The position numbers and the translations under genes are program-made. From a virus, in the IMG/VR virus record IMGVR_UViG_3300029309_000167, positions 1 to 33,161 of that record: 33,161 nt of DNA; one strand, given 5' to 3'. Under the pieces are notes generated by a model. The model saw nothing but the letters and a program-made list of their open reading frames with translations, was not told where the DNA came from and did no database searches. Position 1 is the stretch's first letter. Each line of letters opens with the position of its first letter. Below, one piece after another: positions 24,116 to 31,416 of this stretch.

Positions 24116-24619
24116 ATGAAAACATTAAACAAACAGCAACAAAAAATAGTAGATAAACTTATAAATGTTGTAGCTAACCCATCAACAGTAAAAATAAGAT
24201 GTGGTAGGTATGCTAGAGGTTCTAATAAAATAGTTTATACAAGATTACCGCAAATCAAAACATTGGCTAAGTTATTAGATAGTCTTAATGTTTGTTATAA
24301 AAACAATTCTTATGATTATGTATTGCAGACTAAATGTGCTGGTATGAGATATTATACTGGTGGTGGTACTAGAGATTATGTAGCTAATACATTAAAAGTT
24401 GATGCTATTGATTTAGATATTGATACACAATATAAGTGGGCAGGTCGGAATAAAGATATTGCTTCTAAAATCTTAGGTCTAATAATTTTTCTTGGATATG
24501 ATATTACTTTACCTGACCCTGATAATTCTGATGACATTGATAATTTCTTTTGGGTGCATAGAACAGCAAAAGATTTGCAAGATAAATTTTCACGTAACGA
24601 TTTAATAATTAAATACTAA
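24116..24619 (+). CDS. Orphan protein at head of the early region
   Basis: This 167-aa protein is not one I recognise. ATG 24116 is chosen over ATG 24092 because TGGAG sits correctly upstream (24106-24110), and because 24092 lies at the predicted transcription start with GAGG too close. It opens MKTLNKQQQKIVDKLINVV, contains several charged and aromatic stretches (YDYVLQTKCAGMRYYTGGGTRDYVANTL), and has three cysteines at scattered positions. No transmembrane segment is present, although ILGLIIFLGYDITL is hydrophobic. First-expressed phage genes often encode host takeover proteins; this is inference from position only. Its leader resembles that of the orphan at 2310. Confidence 0.75.
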   Translation: MKTLNKQQQKIVDKLINVVANPSTVKIRCGRYARGSNKIVYTRLPQIKTLAKLLDSLNVCYKNNSYDYVLQTKCAGMRYYTGGGTRDYVANTLKVDAIDLDIDTQYKWAGRNKDIASKILGLIIFLGYDITLPDPDNSDDIDNFFWVHRTAKDLQDKFSRNDLIIKY

Positions 24620-24631
24620 GGAGAGTGCATA

Positions 24632-24778
24632 ATGAGATACACATTAGAAGTATGGCTACCAAAAAATAACTTTTGGTTTAAAGCATTTGTAGGCAAAGAC
24701 ATGATTGAGCTTGGCAAACAAATTATTAAAGTAAAAAAACAAGGTCATAAATACAGAGTAAGCAAGGTTAATAAATAA
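24632..24778 (+). CDS. Small hypothetical protein, early region
   Basis: This 48-aa gene has AAGGAGAG (24618-24625) ahead of ATG 24632 and ends as TAATG with the next gene. The protein (MRYTLEVWLPKNNFWFKAFV..., IIKVKKQGHKYRVSKVNK) is basic, beta-rich in pattern and has no cysteine. A short DNA- or RNA-binding role is conceivable from charge alone. The good SD and coupling support it as a real gene despite its small size. Confidence 0.65.
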   Translation: MRYTLEVWLPKNNFWFKAFVGKDMIELGKQIIKVKKQGHKYRVSKVNK

Positions 24779-24936
24779 TGTCTAATCCATTTCAACAGGC
24801 TTGTGATATTTTAGAACAGCATACAAGAATAGAAATTGCTGAAAAAGAATTAGCTGAAGCTGAAGAAGTGGTAAAACAAAAAAGAGATAATTTATATAAT
24901 CATAAAGCTAAATTGTGGGAGTTAGAAAATGAGTAG
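24778..24936 (+). CDS. Small coiled-coil protein, early region
   Basis: This 52-aa protein starts in a TAATG overlap. After MSNPFQQACDILEQH the remainder is one long charged helix (ARIEIAEKELAEAEEVVKQKRDNL-like: EIAEKELAEAEEVVKQKRDN), ending KLWELENE. It is a probable coiled coil, function unknown. Overlap with both neighbours (its end overlaps the next ATG at 24929 by 8 bases) argues for translation in the same coupled series. Confidence 0.6.
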   Translation: MSNPFQQACDILEQHTRIEIAEKELAEAEEVVKQKRDNLYNHKAKLWELENE

Positions 24937-25111
24937 GAATGTAACATTTAATTTATCAGGTGGTGGAGAACTAAACATACCTGCTAGGTTCATAAGTGGT
25001 TTCTATAAAGATGAAATCACTAGCGATGTCATTGTTGAGGTGCTAGGTGAAGAATATATAGTTAGAGATAGTTTAGATGAAATTAAATATATCTTGGGGA
25101 TAGCTAGATGA
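24929..25111 (+). CDS. Small hypothetical protein, early region
   Basis: This 60-aa protein starts at ATG 24929 inside the end of the previous gene, with GGGAG (24918-24922) upstream. The sequence (MSRNVTFNLSGGGELNIPAR..., VIVEVLGEEYIVRDSLDEIKYIL) looks like a small beta barrel or sheet with a final helix. I do not recognise the family. The end overlaps the next gene by 4 bases (ATGA), so it belongs to the same coupled operon as the methyltransferase-like genes. Confidence 0.65.
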   Translation: MSRNVTFNLSGGGELNIPARFISGFYKDEITSDVIVEVLGEEYIVRDSLDEIKYILGIAR

Positions 25112-25680
25112 AAGTTTTAATAGCTTGTGAGTATAGTGGTATTGTTAGGGATGCGTTTACTAAAAAAGGACATGATGCTACTAGTTGCGATATTTTACCA
25201 ACTGAATCTAAAGGAAAACATTATCAAGGTGATGTATTAGATATATTAGATGATGGTTGGGATTTGATGGTTGCACATCCACCATGCACACATCTATCAG
25301 TTAGCGGTGCTAGATGGTTTACAGAGGGTAAAAAACCAATGTATTTAAGAGAAGAAGCAATAGATTTTGTAAAAAAACTTATGGATGCTCCCATAGAAAA
25401 AATAGCTATAGAAAATCCAGTTAGTGTTATTTCATCCTATATTAGAAAATCAGATCAAATGATAAATCCATATCAGTTTGGACACAAAGAATATAAAAGA
25501 ACTTGTTTGTGGTTAAAAAATTTACCTAAATTACAAGAAACCAATAATTTAAAAGAGGAAACTGATGCACTACCAAATAAAGAAAAGCATAGAATATGGT
25601 GGATTGGAAGTGGTAAAGGTAAAGAAAGAAGTAAATTTTATACTGGTATAGCAGATGCTATGGCAGATCAATGGGGATAG
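25108..25680 (+). CDS. Short cytosine-C5 methyltransferase-like protein, first of a tandem pair
   Basis: This 190-aa protein has a Rossmann-like start (MKVLIACEYSGIVRDAFTKKGHDATSCDI: SAM-binding loop at 6-12). It also has the motif IV core HPPCTHLS with Cys60 as candidate nucleophile, and IAIENP (100-104) at motif VI. Standard m5C enzymes read PCQ and ENV at these places and run to 300 aa or more with a target recognition domain. Here that domain and motifs IX-X are absent or minimal, and the C-terminus is a short basic stretch (WIGSGKGKERSKFYTGIADAMADQWG). Orphan phage enzymes of this type probably modify DNA to avoid restriction. Whether it is catalytic without a separate recognition domain is unclear. 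Confidence 0.7.
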   Translation: MKVLIACEYSGIVRDAFTKKGHDATSCDILPTESKGKHYQGDVLDILDDGWDLMVAHPPCTHLSVSGARWFTEGKKPMYLREEAIDFVKKLMDAPIEKIAIENPVSVISSYIRKSDQMINPYQFGHKEYKRTCLWLKNLPKLQETNNLKEETDALPNKEKHRIWWIGSGKGKERSKFYTGIADAMADQWG

Positions 25681-25684
25681 CTAG

Positions 25685-26308
25685 ATGAATACATTAGAAT
25701 TATTTGCAGGTAGCAGAAGTTTCAGTAAGGTAGCAGAAAAACTAGGTCATAATGTTTATACAACTGATAATCAAGACTTCGAAAATATAGATCAAGTATG
25801 CGACATCTTTGATTTTGATTGCAGTAAAGTTCCGTATAAACCTGATATTATTTGGGCAAGTCCACCATGCACAACATTTTCAATAGCATCTTGTTTTCAT
25901 CATTGGAATAAAGATAAAACTCCAAAAACAGAAAAGTGCAAAATTGGTATTAAAATAATACAAAAAACCATACAAATAATTAATAAATTAAATCCAAAAT
26001 ATTATTTTATTGAAAATCCAAGAGGTTTGTTACGAAAACAGGACATGATGCAATCTTTTCCTAGAAAAACAATAACTTATTGTTCTTATGGTGATATGCG
26101 AATGAAACCTACTGATATTTGGACTAATTACGATTTTACAACTAGACCTATGTGCTTTAATGGAAACAGAGATTGTCACCATGAACCAGCACCAAGAGGT
26201 TCAAGAACAGGTACGCAAGGACTAAAAGGAGATTATTTAAGAAGTCAAATACCACCAGCATTATTTGAAGATATATTTACGGAGATAGCAAATGAAACCA
26301 ATAGGTAA
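25685..26308 (+). CDS. Short cytosine-C5 methyltransferase-like protein, second of a tandem pair
   Basis: This 207-aa protein has LELFAGSRSFSKVAEKLGHNVYTTDN (motif I SAM site, 4-29), DIIWASPPCTTFSIAS with Cys62 as nucleophile candidate (motif IV), and YYFIENPRGLLR (Glu110-Asn-Pro, motif VI). It is closer to canonical m5C enzymes than its neighbour (FAGSR and PPCTTFS), but again has no large target recognition domain; instead it has a His/Cys-containing tail (CFNGNRDCHHEPAPRGSRTGTQ). The two genes are 4 bases apart and may act as a pair, with one supplying DNA recognition. No restriction enzyme partner is seen. Confidence 0.75.
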   Translation: MNTLELFAGSRSFSKVAEKLGHNVYTTDNQDFENIDQVCDIFDFDCSKVPYKPDIIWASPPCTTFSIASCFHHWNKDKTPKTEKCKIGIKIIQKTIQIINKLNPKYYFIENPRGLLRKQDMMQSFPRKTITYCSYGDMRMKPTDIWTNYDFTTRPMCFNGNRDCHHEPAPRGSRTGTQGLKGDYLRSQIPPALFEDIFTEIANETNR

Positions 26309-27233
26309 GATAACAAGAGATGATTTTTGTACCCATTCCTTAGTGCCATATCTATTTGATGCTGGACATTTTAAGACTAAACAAGAGGTTTTAAATGACT
26401 GTATTAGGGCAAGGCATGGCGAAAGTATTAGAACTCCACAAACGCTTAGACAAAGAACAGGAGATGTCTTAGAGAAACCTTTAATCCAAGAATGTATGAA
26501 AAGACTTGGTATAGATAAATACAATGACAAGGTTACAGAAAAAGTTATGCACCCACTTATTCCTTTAGAGGGATCATTAGATGGTATGGCATATCCTAGT
26601 GAGCTAACGATAAAACCTGATGCAGAAAATGGTATTGCCACCTTAGATAGTTCTGAAGTTTTTATTGATGGTGCAACGCCAATAGAGGTTAAATGTAGTA
26701 GCATTTTTCCTGATGATGTGCCACCTGACTGGTTGGGTGTTTTACAACTTAAAGCTGCTATAGCTACTACACAAGCTAGAGCAGGTATATTAATAATACT
26801 TTACCAGTCAACTGATCTTAGAATTTATGTGATACCTAAAGATTATATTTTTGAGCAAGAGCTAATTAAAAGAGTTTGTGATTTTAATAGAAGAATAGAT
26901 GAAGAAGATTATTATACGCCACAAGTTACATCTGATGCTTATATCAAATATCCAAATGCAGAGGATGAAACTAAGATATTGAGTGAAGAAACATCTGAAC
27001 TATTAAAACAACACGAACAAACTAAAGAAATGATAGCCAGTTTAAAAGCAGTTAATGAAAAGATACAAGCACAAATTATGGATGAAATGGGTAACGCATC
27101 TGTAGGTAGGACTGGTGAGTGGATAGTCAATTGGAAGATGCGTAAGTATAAAGCTCAACCTGAAAGAGTTGTACCTGCCAAAGATGCTTATGAGATTAGA
27201 AGTAAGACACTAACAATTAAAAAGGGCAAATAG
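26292..27233 (+). CDS. YqaJ-type phage recombination exonuclease
   Basis: This 313-aa protein starts at ATG 26292 with ACGGAGA 7 bases upstream, overlapping the previous gene by 17. The order of elements is that of lambda-exonuclease/YqaJ-like PD-(D/E)XK enzymes: CIRARHGESIRTPQTLRQRTGDVLEKPLIQE (entry helix with RTG...E), LEGSLDGMAYP (metal-binding Asp), TPIEVKCSSIFP (catalytic Glu-x-Lys), WLGVLQLKAAIATTQARAGILIIL (Q-motif helix), then a helical C-terminus with a coiled coil (LLKQHEQTKEMIASLKAVNEKIQAQI). Such enzymes resect 5' ends for single-strand annealing in replication and recombination. No annealing partner was recognised, but an SSB is 1 kb downstream. Confidence 0.8.
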   Translation: MKPIGKITRDDFCTHSLVPYLFDAGHFKTKQEVLNDCIRARHGESIRTPQTLRQRTGDVLEKPLIQECMKRLGIDKYNDKVTEKVMHPLIPLEGSLDGMAYPSELTIKPDAENGIATLDSSEVFIDGATPIEVKCSSIFPDDVPPDWLGVLQLKAAIATTQARAGILIILYQSTDLRIYVIPKDYIFEQELIKRVCDFNRRIDEEDYYTPQVTSDAYIKYPNAEDETKILSEETSELLKQHEQTKEMIASLKAVNEKIQAQIMDEMGNASVGRTGEWIVNWKMRKYKAQPERVVPAKDAYEIRSKTLTIKKGK

Positions 27234-27280
27234 ATATATGAGAGTATATAGGTGTTATGGAGAGTTTATCTTTTGCCCTT
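27222..27280 (+). other. Long stem-loop across the exonuclease stop codon
   Basis: The 5' arm AAGGGCAAA (27222-27230), one unpaired base, and AGATA (27232-27236) pairs with TATCT (27267-27271) and TTTGCCCTT (27272-27280): 14 pairs with a single bulge around a 30-base loop. No T tract follows. It may be an RNA control or stability element. Confidence 0.55.
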
Positions 27281-27315
27281 ATGTTGATTATAAGAGAAAA
27301 ACAATAAAGTATTAA

Positions 27316-27352
27316 TTAACTATGGTAATAAAGTCATATTAATATTAATATT
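27316..27352 (+). promoter_or_regulatory. Weak promoter / palindrome region before the RHH gene
   Basis: TTAACT (27316-27321), 17 bases, TTAATA (27339-27344) form a poor promoter. The perfect palindrome AATATTAATATT (27341-27352) overlaps the -10 and extends into repeats of ATATTA. It lies 17 bases before an RHH gene, where autoregulatory operators are common. All-A/T palindromes are frequent by chance here. Confidence 0.35.
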
Positions 27353-27368
27353 TATATGGAGAGTTTAA

Positions 27369-27533
27369 ATGGAAGATAATTACAAAAAAGCACTATGGAT
27401 TCCTACTGATTTACACATAGAGATTAAGGTATTTGCTGCTAAAAATAATATGAGCATAGAATCAGCAAGTCAGTTATTACTGAAACTTGGTGTATGCAGT
27501 TATGAGCAAGGTAAAGAAAATGAGCCAAAATAA
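27369..27533 (+). CDS. Ribbon-helix-helix DNA-binding protein
   Basis: This 54-aa gene starts at ATG 27369 after GGAGAG (27358-27363). The sequence shows a basic, strand-forming start (KKALWIPTDLHIEIKVFAAKNN, residues 6-27) followed by MSIESASQLLLKLGV (28-42). This is the RHH pattern 'IPxDLHxEIKxFAxxNxMSIxxxxxxLLxxG' of MetJ/Arc/CopG-type regulators. Such proteins bind operators as dimers. The A/T palindrome just upstream is a possible autoregulatory site, and the early promoter operator (24043-24063) another. It overlaps the next gene's start. Confidence 0.75.
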   Translation: MEDNYKKALWIPTDLHIEIKVFAAKNNMSIESASQLLLKLGVCSYEQGKENEPK

Positions 27534-27687
27534 AGAAGCTGTAGAAAAAAGAAGAAAAGAATTAGCACAAGAAAAGTTAGATAAGCAGATTAAATATATT
27601 TATTTTCAAAAAGGTGCTGGTGAGCATTATGAAGAAGTTGCTTACATGAGTGGTCGTATTGTTAGGACGGACTATGGTCAACTCTAG
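27520..27687 (+). CDS. Small charged protein after the RHH gene
   Basis: This 55-aa protein starts at ATG 27520, chosen because AAGG (27508-27511) lies upstream; longer starts (27502, 27487) sit inside the RHH gene. A lysine/glutamate-rich helix (NKEAVEKRRKELAQEKLDKQIKYIYF) is followed by KGAGEHYEEVAYMSGRIVRTDYGQL. No family is recognised. Its overlap with the RHH gene (14 bases) suggests coupling. It is too short to assign. Confidence 0.55.
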   Translation: MSQNKEAVEKRRKELAQEKLDKQIKYIYFQKGAGEHYEEVAYMSGRIVRTDYGQL

Positions 27688-28084
27688 GAACAAAGGAGCT
27701 GCATTTGAAAGATATATTGTCAACAAAATTAACGCTTACTTTGAATCTAATAATATAGATAAAAGGGTAAAAAGAAACTTAGATCAATATCAAGAAAAAG
27801 GACAAGCAGACATTTACCTAGATAACTTTGCAATAGAATGTAAAAGGTATAAATCAGGTAGTAATATGCCTAGAAATGATTGGTGGACACAAACGCTTGA
27901 AAGTGCTGGTGATAAATACATACCTATTTTAATATGGAAATATGATAGGAAAAAAATACAATGTATAGTTCCAGCTTGGCTTGTGTCAGAAGTGCCAAAG
28001 TCAAACAAGATAACTATGATGTTGCCACTTACAGACTTGTGCGAGAACATGGATGAAATCTTACAGAAAGCTAATGGATGTTAA
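27674..28084 (+). CDS. Holliday-junction-resolvase-like PD-(D/E)XK endonuclease
   Basis: This 136-aa protein starts at ATG 27674 with AGGACGG upstream (GTG 27650 is an alternative). NSRNKGAAFERYIVNKINAYF carries Glu12, GQADIYLDNFAIECKRYKSG carries Asp46 and the Glu55-x-Lys57 catalytic pair. The 'NKGAAFER...QADI...IECKRYK' arrangement is typical of phage Holliday-junction resolvase-type nucleases, which cut branched DNA before packaging. The downstream WTQTLESAGDKYIPILIWKYDRKK fits the remaining fold. It ends in a short overlap with the next gene. Confidence 0.75.
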   Translation: MVNSRNKGAAFERYIVNKINAYFESNNIDKRVKRNLDQYQEKGQADIYLDNFAIECKRYKSGSNMPRNDWWTQTLESAGDKYIPILIWKYDRKKIQCIVPAWLVSEVPKSNKITMMLPLTDLCENMDEILQKANGC

Positions 28085-28262
28085 TAGTTTCATGTTAGAA
28101 GAAGAATTTGATAATTATTGCAGAGAAAGATTTGATAGTATTAATATCGCTTGTGATTTTTTAGGAGTAATCAACGATGAAGATTTTGTTAGTTTTAAGG
28201 AAAGAAATTACTCTACCCTTGAAGCTGATTTTTTAACCAGTATTGATAAAACAATACATTAA
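28074..28262 (+). CDS. Small hypothetical protein
   Basis: This 62-aa acidic protein starts at ATG 28074 (MDVNSFMLEEEFDNYCRER); ATG 28053 would lie deeper in the previous gene, and ATG 28092 is a third option. SD support is weak (AGAAAG). The sequence is helical and ends TLEADFLTSIDKTIH. It lies between the resolvase and SSB genes and may belong to the replication module; the role is unknown. The overlap with the previous gene is 11 bases. Confidence 0.5.
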   Translation: MDVNSFMLEEEFDNYCRERFDSINIACDFLGVINDEDFVSFKERNYSTLEADFLTSIDKTIH

Positions 28263-28276
28263 TAAGGAGAGTATAT

Positions 28277-28906
28277 ATGGATATATTAGGTGGAATGAAT
28301 AGTGGTGGTGGAGAATCACCATATTTAAAATGGAAAACAGGAGATATGAGTTTCTATAATGGTGAAGCACCAATAGAGTTTCAATATCTACAACTTGATC
28401 CAGCTACATTTTTAAGTGGTTGGGGATGTTACGAAATAGCATCAGGTTATAACTTTGTTTGGGATAAACAATTTGGTGTTGCGGAAACAAAACCTACAGC
28501 AAATGATCCTAAAAATGAATATAAAAGAGCTTTTTCAGCTTGGGTTTTACCACAAGGACTAGCAAGACCTTTATTATGGCAAAATATGTCTTTTGCAGAA
28601 ACACAAGCATTTAATAAAATACTTGGTTTGTTTTGGAATGAGAAAGACAAGAATGGTGATTTATTACCAGTTGTTAAATTTACAGGAGCTAAAAAACTAC
28701 AGGTAGGTTTAGGACAATCAAGTGAGCTAAGTTTTGAGTTTGCTAAGTTTGCACCTAAATCAAATGAGTTTGTGATTCCTAGTTGGTATTATGAAGATGA
28801 AAACGATGATAATTTTAAATCACCTAATGATGGCTTGTCTGATTTGGTTAATAAGCAAGTCAATGACAATAATGATTTATTAACAGATGAAGATATACCT
28901 TTCTGA
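28277..28906 (+). CDS. Single-stranded DNA-binding protein
   Basis: This 209-aa protein has a strong AAGGAGAG before ATG 28277. Residues 1-150 form an aromatic-rich beta domain (SPYLKWKTGDMSFYNGE, FQYLQLDPATFLSGWGCYEIASGYNFVWD, RPLLWQNMSFAETQAFNKIL) of a kind seen in phage SSB-like proteins. The C-terminus is an acidic tail ending DEDIPF (204-209), the classic SSB tip that recruits partner proteins. It sits next to the primase-helicase gene with a TGATG overlap. Function is inferred from the tail and neighbours; I cannot show an OB fold by eye. Confidence 0.75.
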   Translation: MDILGGMNSGGGESPYLKWKTGDMSFYNGEAPIEFQYLQLDPATFLSGWGCYEIASGYNFVWDKQFGVAETKPTANDPKNEYKRAFSAWVLPQGLARPLLWQNMSFAETQAFNKILGLFWNEKDKNGDLLPVVKFTGAKKLQVGLGQSSELSFEFAKFAPKSNEFVIPSWYYEDENDDNFKSPNDGLSDLVNKQVNDNNDLLTDEDIPF

Positions 28907-30777
28907 TGCAGAATATAGATTGGCAAAGAATAGCACCTGAAGTAGCTAGAGAATTACTTGGAGAACCTAAAACTACAACCACAACTGAATATAGGTGGGG
29001 TAATAAAGGTTCTTTAGTTTTAAATCTTGAAGATGCCACATGGTATGATTTTGAGAATGATACTGGTGGTGGTATTGTCGATCTTATCAAACATCTAAAT
29101 AAAGATGTTGCAGTAATACTAAAACAGTATGGTTATGATCTAGCACCGCCTTCTAATTACTCCAATGGAACTAACCCCCTTGTTCCTAAAAGTGGTGCTA
29201 GGTCATTCTCTAGGGAACAAATGGTTGATTTATACAGACAAGCAAGTATCAAGGTTAAGTATGCAGATAATTTTTTAGTGCTTAGATTTCCTAATGGACA
29301 TCATATAAAACAGAAATATGCACCATTTACTTTAAATACAGATGGCTCTTGGTCTATGAAAAGACCTGAAGGTACATTACCTATTTATATTGAAGAAAAA
29401 CATTTAGATAAACCAGTAATAATTAATGAAGGTGAAAAGGCATTATTAGGTTGTCAGCAGATATATGATTATGATTCTTGCACTTGGCATGGTGGGGTAA
29501 ATGCTTGGGATAAAGCAGACTGGTCGAAAATTTATAATAGAGAAGTCTATATCTTTCCTGATAACGATGATGCTGGTAAGAAGTGTGCAAAAGACATAGA
29601 AAGACATTTAAAACAAAATGGATGCAAGGTAACTATTACTAATCCGCCAAAAGATTTTGCAGAAAAAGATGATTTGTATGATGCTTATGAAAGCAATTAC
29701 TTTAAATCATCAGATGAATTAATTAGTTATATAAAACAAAACAAACTAAAGCCACCAAGAGGTTCTTTATACTTTCAAAGTGTAGATCATATTATGGATA
29801 ACTTGACTGAACCTGATTGGATGATAGATAGGATATGTGAAAGAGGTACAGTAATGTCTATCTTTGGAGCAGCTAAATCAGGTAAATCATTTATAGCAAT
29901 AGCTATGGCTTGTGCTGTAAGTTCAGGAAAAGACTTTTATGGATTTAATACAAAACCTTCTACTGTACTTTACTTAGCAGGTGAGGGATTTATTGGTGTA
30001 GGGCGAAGAGTAAAAGCCTATGAAGAGTTTTATAATATAAACATTAGTGATAAACCATTATTAGTTTCTAATAGGGGTTCAAGAATAGGTGATGATGAAG
30101 AATTTGCTATGTTGCAAAATGTTTGTAGAGATATAGAAATAGATAAGGGCAATATAGGTATGATTATTATTGATACTTTAGCTAGGAACTATGGATTAAA
30201 TGAGAACTCTACAGAAGATATGAACAAATTTATACAAAGAGTAGATGAATTAAAAGAAGAATTTAACGCAACAATAGTTATAGTTCATCATACTGGACAT
30301 GGTAGTAATGGCAGAGCAAGAGGAAGCTCTGTATTACCAGCAGCATTAGATTATGAATTTAGAGTAGATAGAGATAAGAATAGCGATGATAAAGCTATGC
30401 TAGTAACAGTCAAGCAAACGCTAGTTAAAGATGGTACTCCAATAGATGATCTTTACTTTAAATTTAAAGAACAAACTCTGTATGGTTATCAGGGTGTTAC
30501 ATCAGGTGTACTAGGATTAACTGATAAAAGACCTAAAATTACTACTTTAACACCAGTTAGAGCTGAAACTTTAGAAGCCATAGAAGCATATCAACAAGAA
30601 AAAAATAGCGATAAACCAATAGATGTTTGGGTTAAAAATGCTGTATTAGCTGCTATTATGAATATAAATAATTCTACTATGACAACTAGATTAAGAGAAA
30701 TGTATCAGCTTAATTTAATACATTATGATGAAAATAAGGGTTATCAATCAAAAAAATGGGATAATGAATTATTTTAA
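28906..30777 (+). CDS. Primase-helicase (Toprim plus RepA-like AAA ATPase)
   Basis: This 623-aa protein begins with a primase-type N-terminal region (WYDFENDTGGGIVDLIKHL, about 45-65). A Toprim domain follows (VIINEGEKALLGCQQIYD, then VYIFPDNDDAGKKCAKDIERHL, roughly 165-250). From about 300 there is a RepA/AAA_25-type helicase domain: Walker A GAAKSGKS at 321-328, GMIIIDTLARNYG as Walker B, and the sensor-like IVHHTGHGSNGRARGSSVLPAALD. The C-terminus is helical (about 560-623). It probably primes and unwinds DNA at the phage origin. No polymerase gene is present, so host polymerase must be used. The GT-rich structured region directly follows. Confidence 0.85.
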   Translation: MQNIDWQRIAPEVARELLGEPKTTTTTEYRWGNKGSLVLNLEDATWYDFENDTGGGIVDLIKHLNKDVAVILKQYGYDLAPPSNYSNGTNPLVPKSGARSFSREQMVDLYRQASIKVKYADNFLVLRFPNGHHIKQKYAPFTLNTDGSWSMKRPEGTLPIYIEEKHLDKPVIINEGEKALLGCQQIYDYDSCTWHGGVNAWDKADWSKIYNREVYIFPDNDDAGKKCAKDIERHLKQNGCKVTITNPPKDFAEKDDLYDAYESNYFKSSDELISYIKQNKLKPPRGSLYFQSVDHIMDNLTEPDWMIDRICERGTVMSIFGAAKSGKSFIAIAMACAVSSGKDFYGFNTKPSTVLYLAGEGFIGVGRRVKAYEEFYNINISDKPLLVSNRGSRIGDDEEFAMLQNVCRDIEIDKGNIGMIIIDTLARNYGLNENSTEDMNKFIQRVDELKEEFNATIVIVHHTGHGSNGRARGSSVLPAALDYEFRVDRDKNSDDKAMLVTVKQTLVKDGTPIDDLYFKFKEQTLYGYQGVTSGVLGLTDKRPKITTLTPVRAETLEAIEAYQQEKNSDKPIDVWVKNAVLAAIMNINNSTMTTRLREMYQLNLIHYDENKGYQSKKWDNELF

Positions 30778-30906
30778 TATGGTTGGGTTTTGGTCTGTTT
30801 TTGGTTGGTTTTTGGTTGGTTTTTTTGGCAAAATCAATAGAAAGATGGTTGGTTTGGTTTGTATTTCTAATACAACCAACCACCAACCAACTAAGATTAC
30901 AGTATT
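30778..30906 (+). other. GT-rich region with GGTTGG repeats and a hairpin, origin candidate
   Basis: This 129-base gap differs sharply from its surroundings. GGTTGG occurs at 30781, 30803, 30814 and 30847; the complement CCAACC at 30876 and 30883 (and again at 30912, in the next gene). The arms 30847-30865 and 30869-30884 fold into a long stem with a 3-base loop and three bulged T's. GGTTGGTTTTTGGTTGG (30803-30819) could form a two-layer G-quadruplex. Its place directly after the primase-helicase gene suggests an origin or a regulatory site. Confidence 0.55.
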
Positions 30907-31416
30907 ATGAACCAACCAAATACATATTTAGATAATGAGCTAAAAGATAAATTAAAGAGATTACGTACTTATGAATCACAAACTTATGCTAAATGGGGTA
31001 ACAGGAAAAGAATCTTTAAAATGGTAGGTGTAGATTTTGAGATTAAGTTTTGTAGAGCAGAGATGATATTAAAAGAATCTTTACGATCTGAATCTACACA
31101 AAAGAAAATAACAAGAGTAGAGATGATGGATAGAGCATTACAACAACTTAATATAAAATTAGAAAGTAGTGGTTATGCACAAATACAACCAAATGCTAGA
31201 TTATTCAGATTAGATAACAAAAACATTCTAGTTTGTGATACTGATGATGAAAAACCATTGTTAGTAAAAATACACAAACAAGAAAATGATATAGCAATAT
31301 TTAGTGTAGAAGAATTACTAAGATGTATTCCAAAAGACTTTATGGATGCTAAACAATTATTATCTAAGATAGATAAATCAGTAAACTTTGAGAAAATAAG
31401 TCATGAGCAAAGGTAG
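30907..31416 (+). CDS. Hypothetical protein after the origin candidate
   Basis: This 169-aa protein is not one I recognise. It starts at ATG 30907 directly after the GT-rich region; no clear SD is visible, so the hairpin may matter for its translation. The first half is basic and helical (LKDKLKRLRTYESQTYAKWGNRKRIFKMVGVDFEIKFCRAEMILKESLRSE), suggesting nucleic acid binding. The second half is acidic and beta-like (RLFRLDNKNILVCDTDDEKPLLVKIHK). It ends overlapping the next small gene. A replication-associated role is inferred only from position. Confidence 0.65.
   Translation: MNQPNTYLDNELKDKLKRLRTYESQTYAKWGNRKRIFKMVGVDFEIKFCRAEMILKESLRSESTQKKITRVEMMDRALQQLNIKLESSGYAQIQPNARLFRLDNKNILVCDTDDEKPLLVKIHKQENDIAIFSVEELLRCIPKDFMDAKQLLSKIDKSVNFEKISHEQR

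Noticed and set aside
27238-27315. 25-aa frame in the gap after the exonuclease gene
   Set aside because: It lies in the loop and 3' arm of the stem-loop, with only a weak SD-like AAAGGG, and has no recognisable sequence.
30725-30910. 61-aa hydrophobic frame across the GT-rich region
   Set aside because: The Phe/Gly/Trp-rich peptide comes directly from the GGTTGG/TTTT repeats, has no SD, and overlaps the end of the primase-helicase gene. A structured non-coding region is a better explanation.
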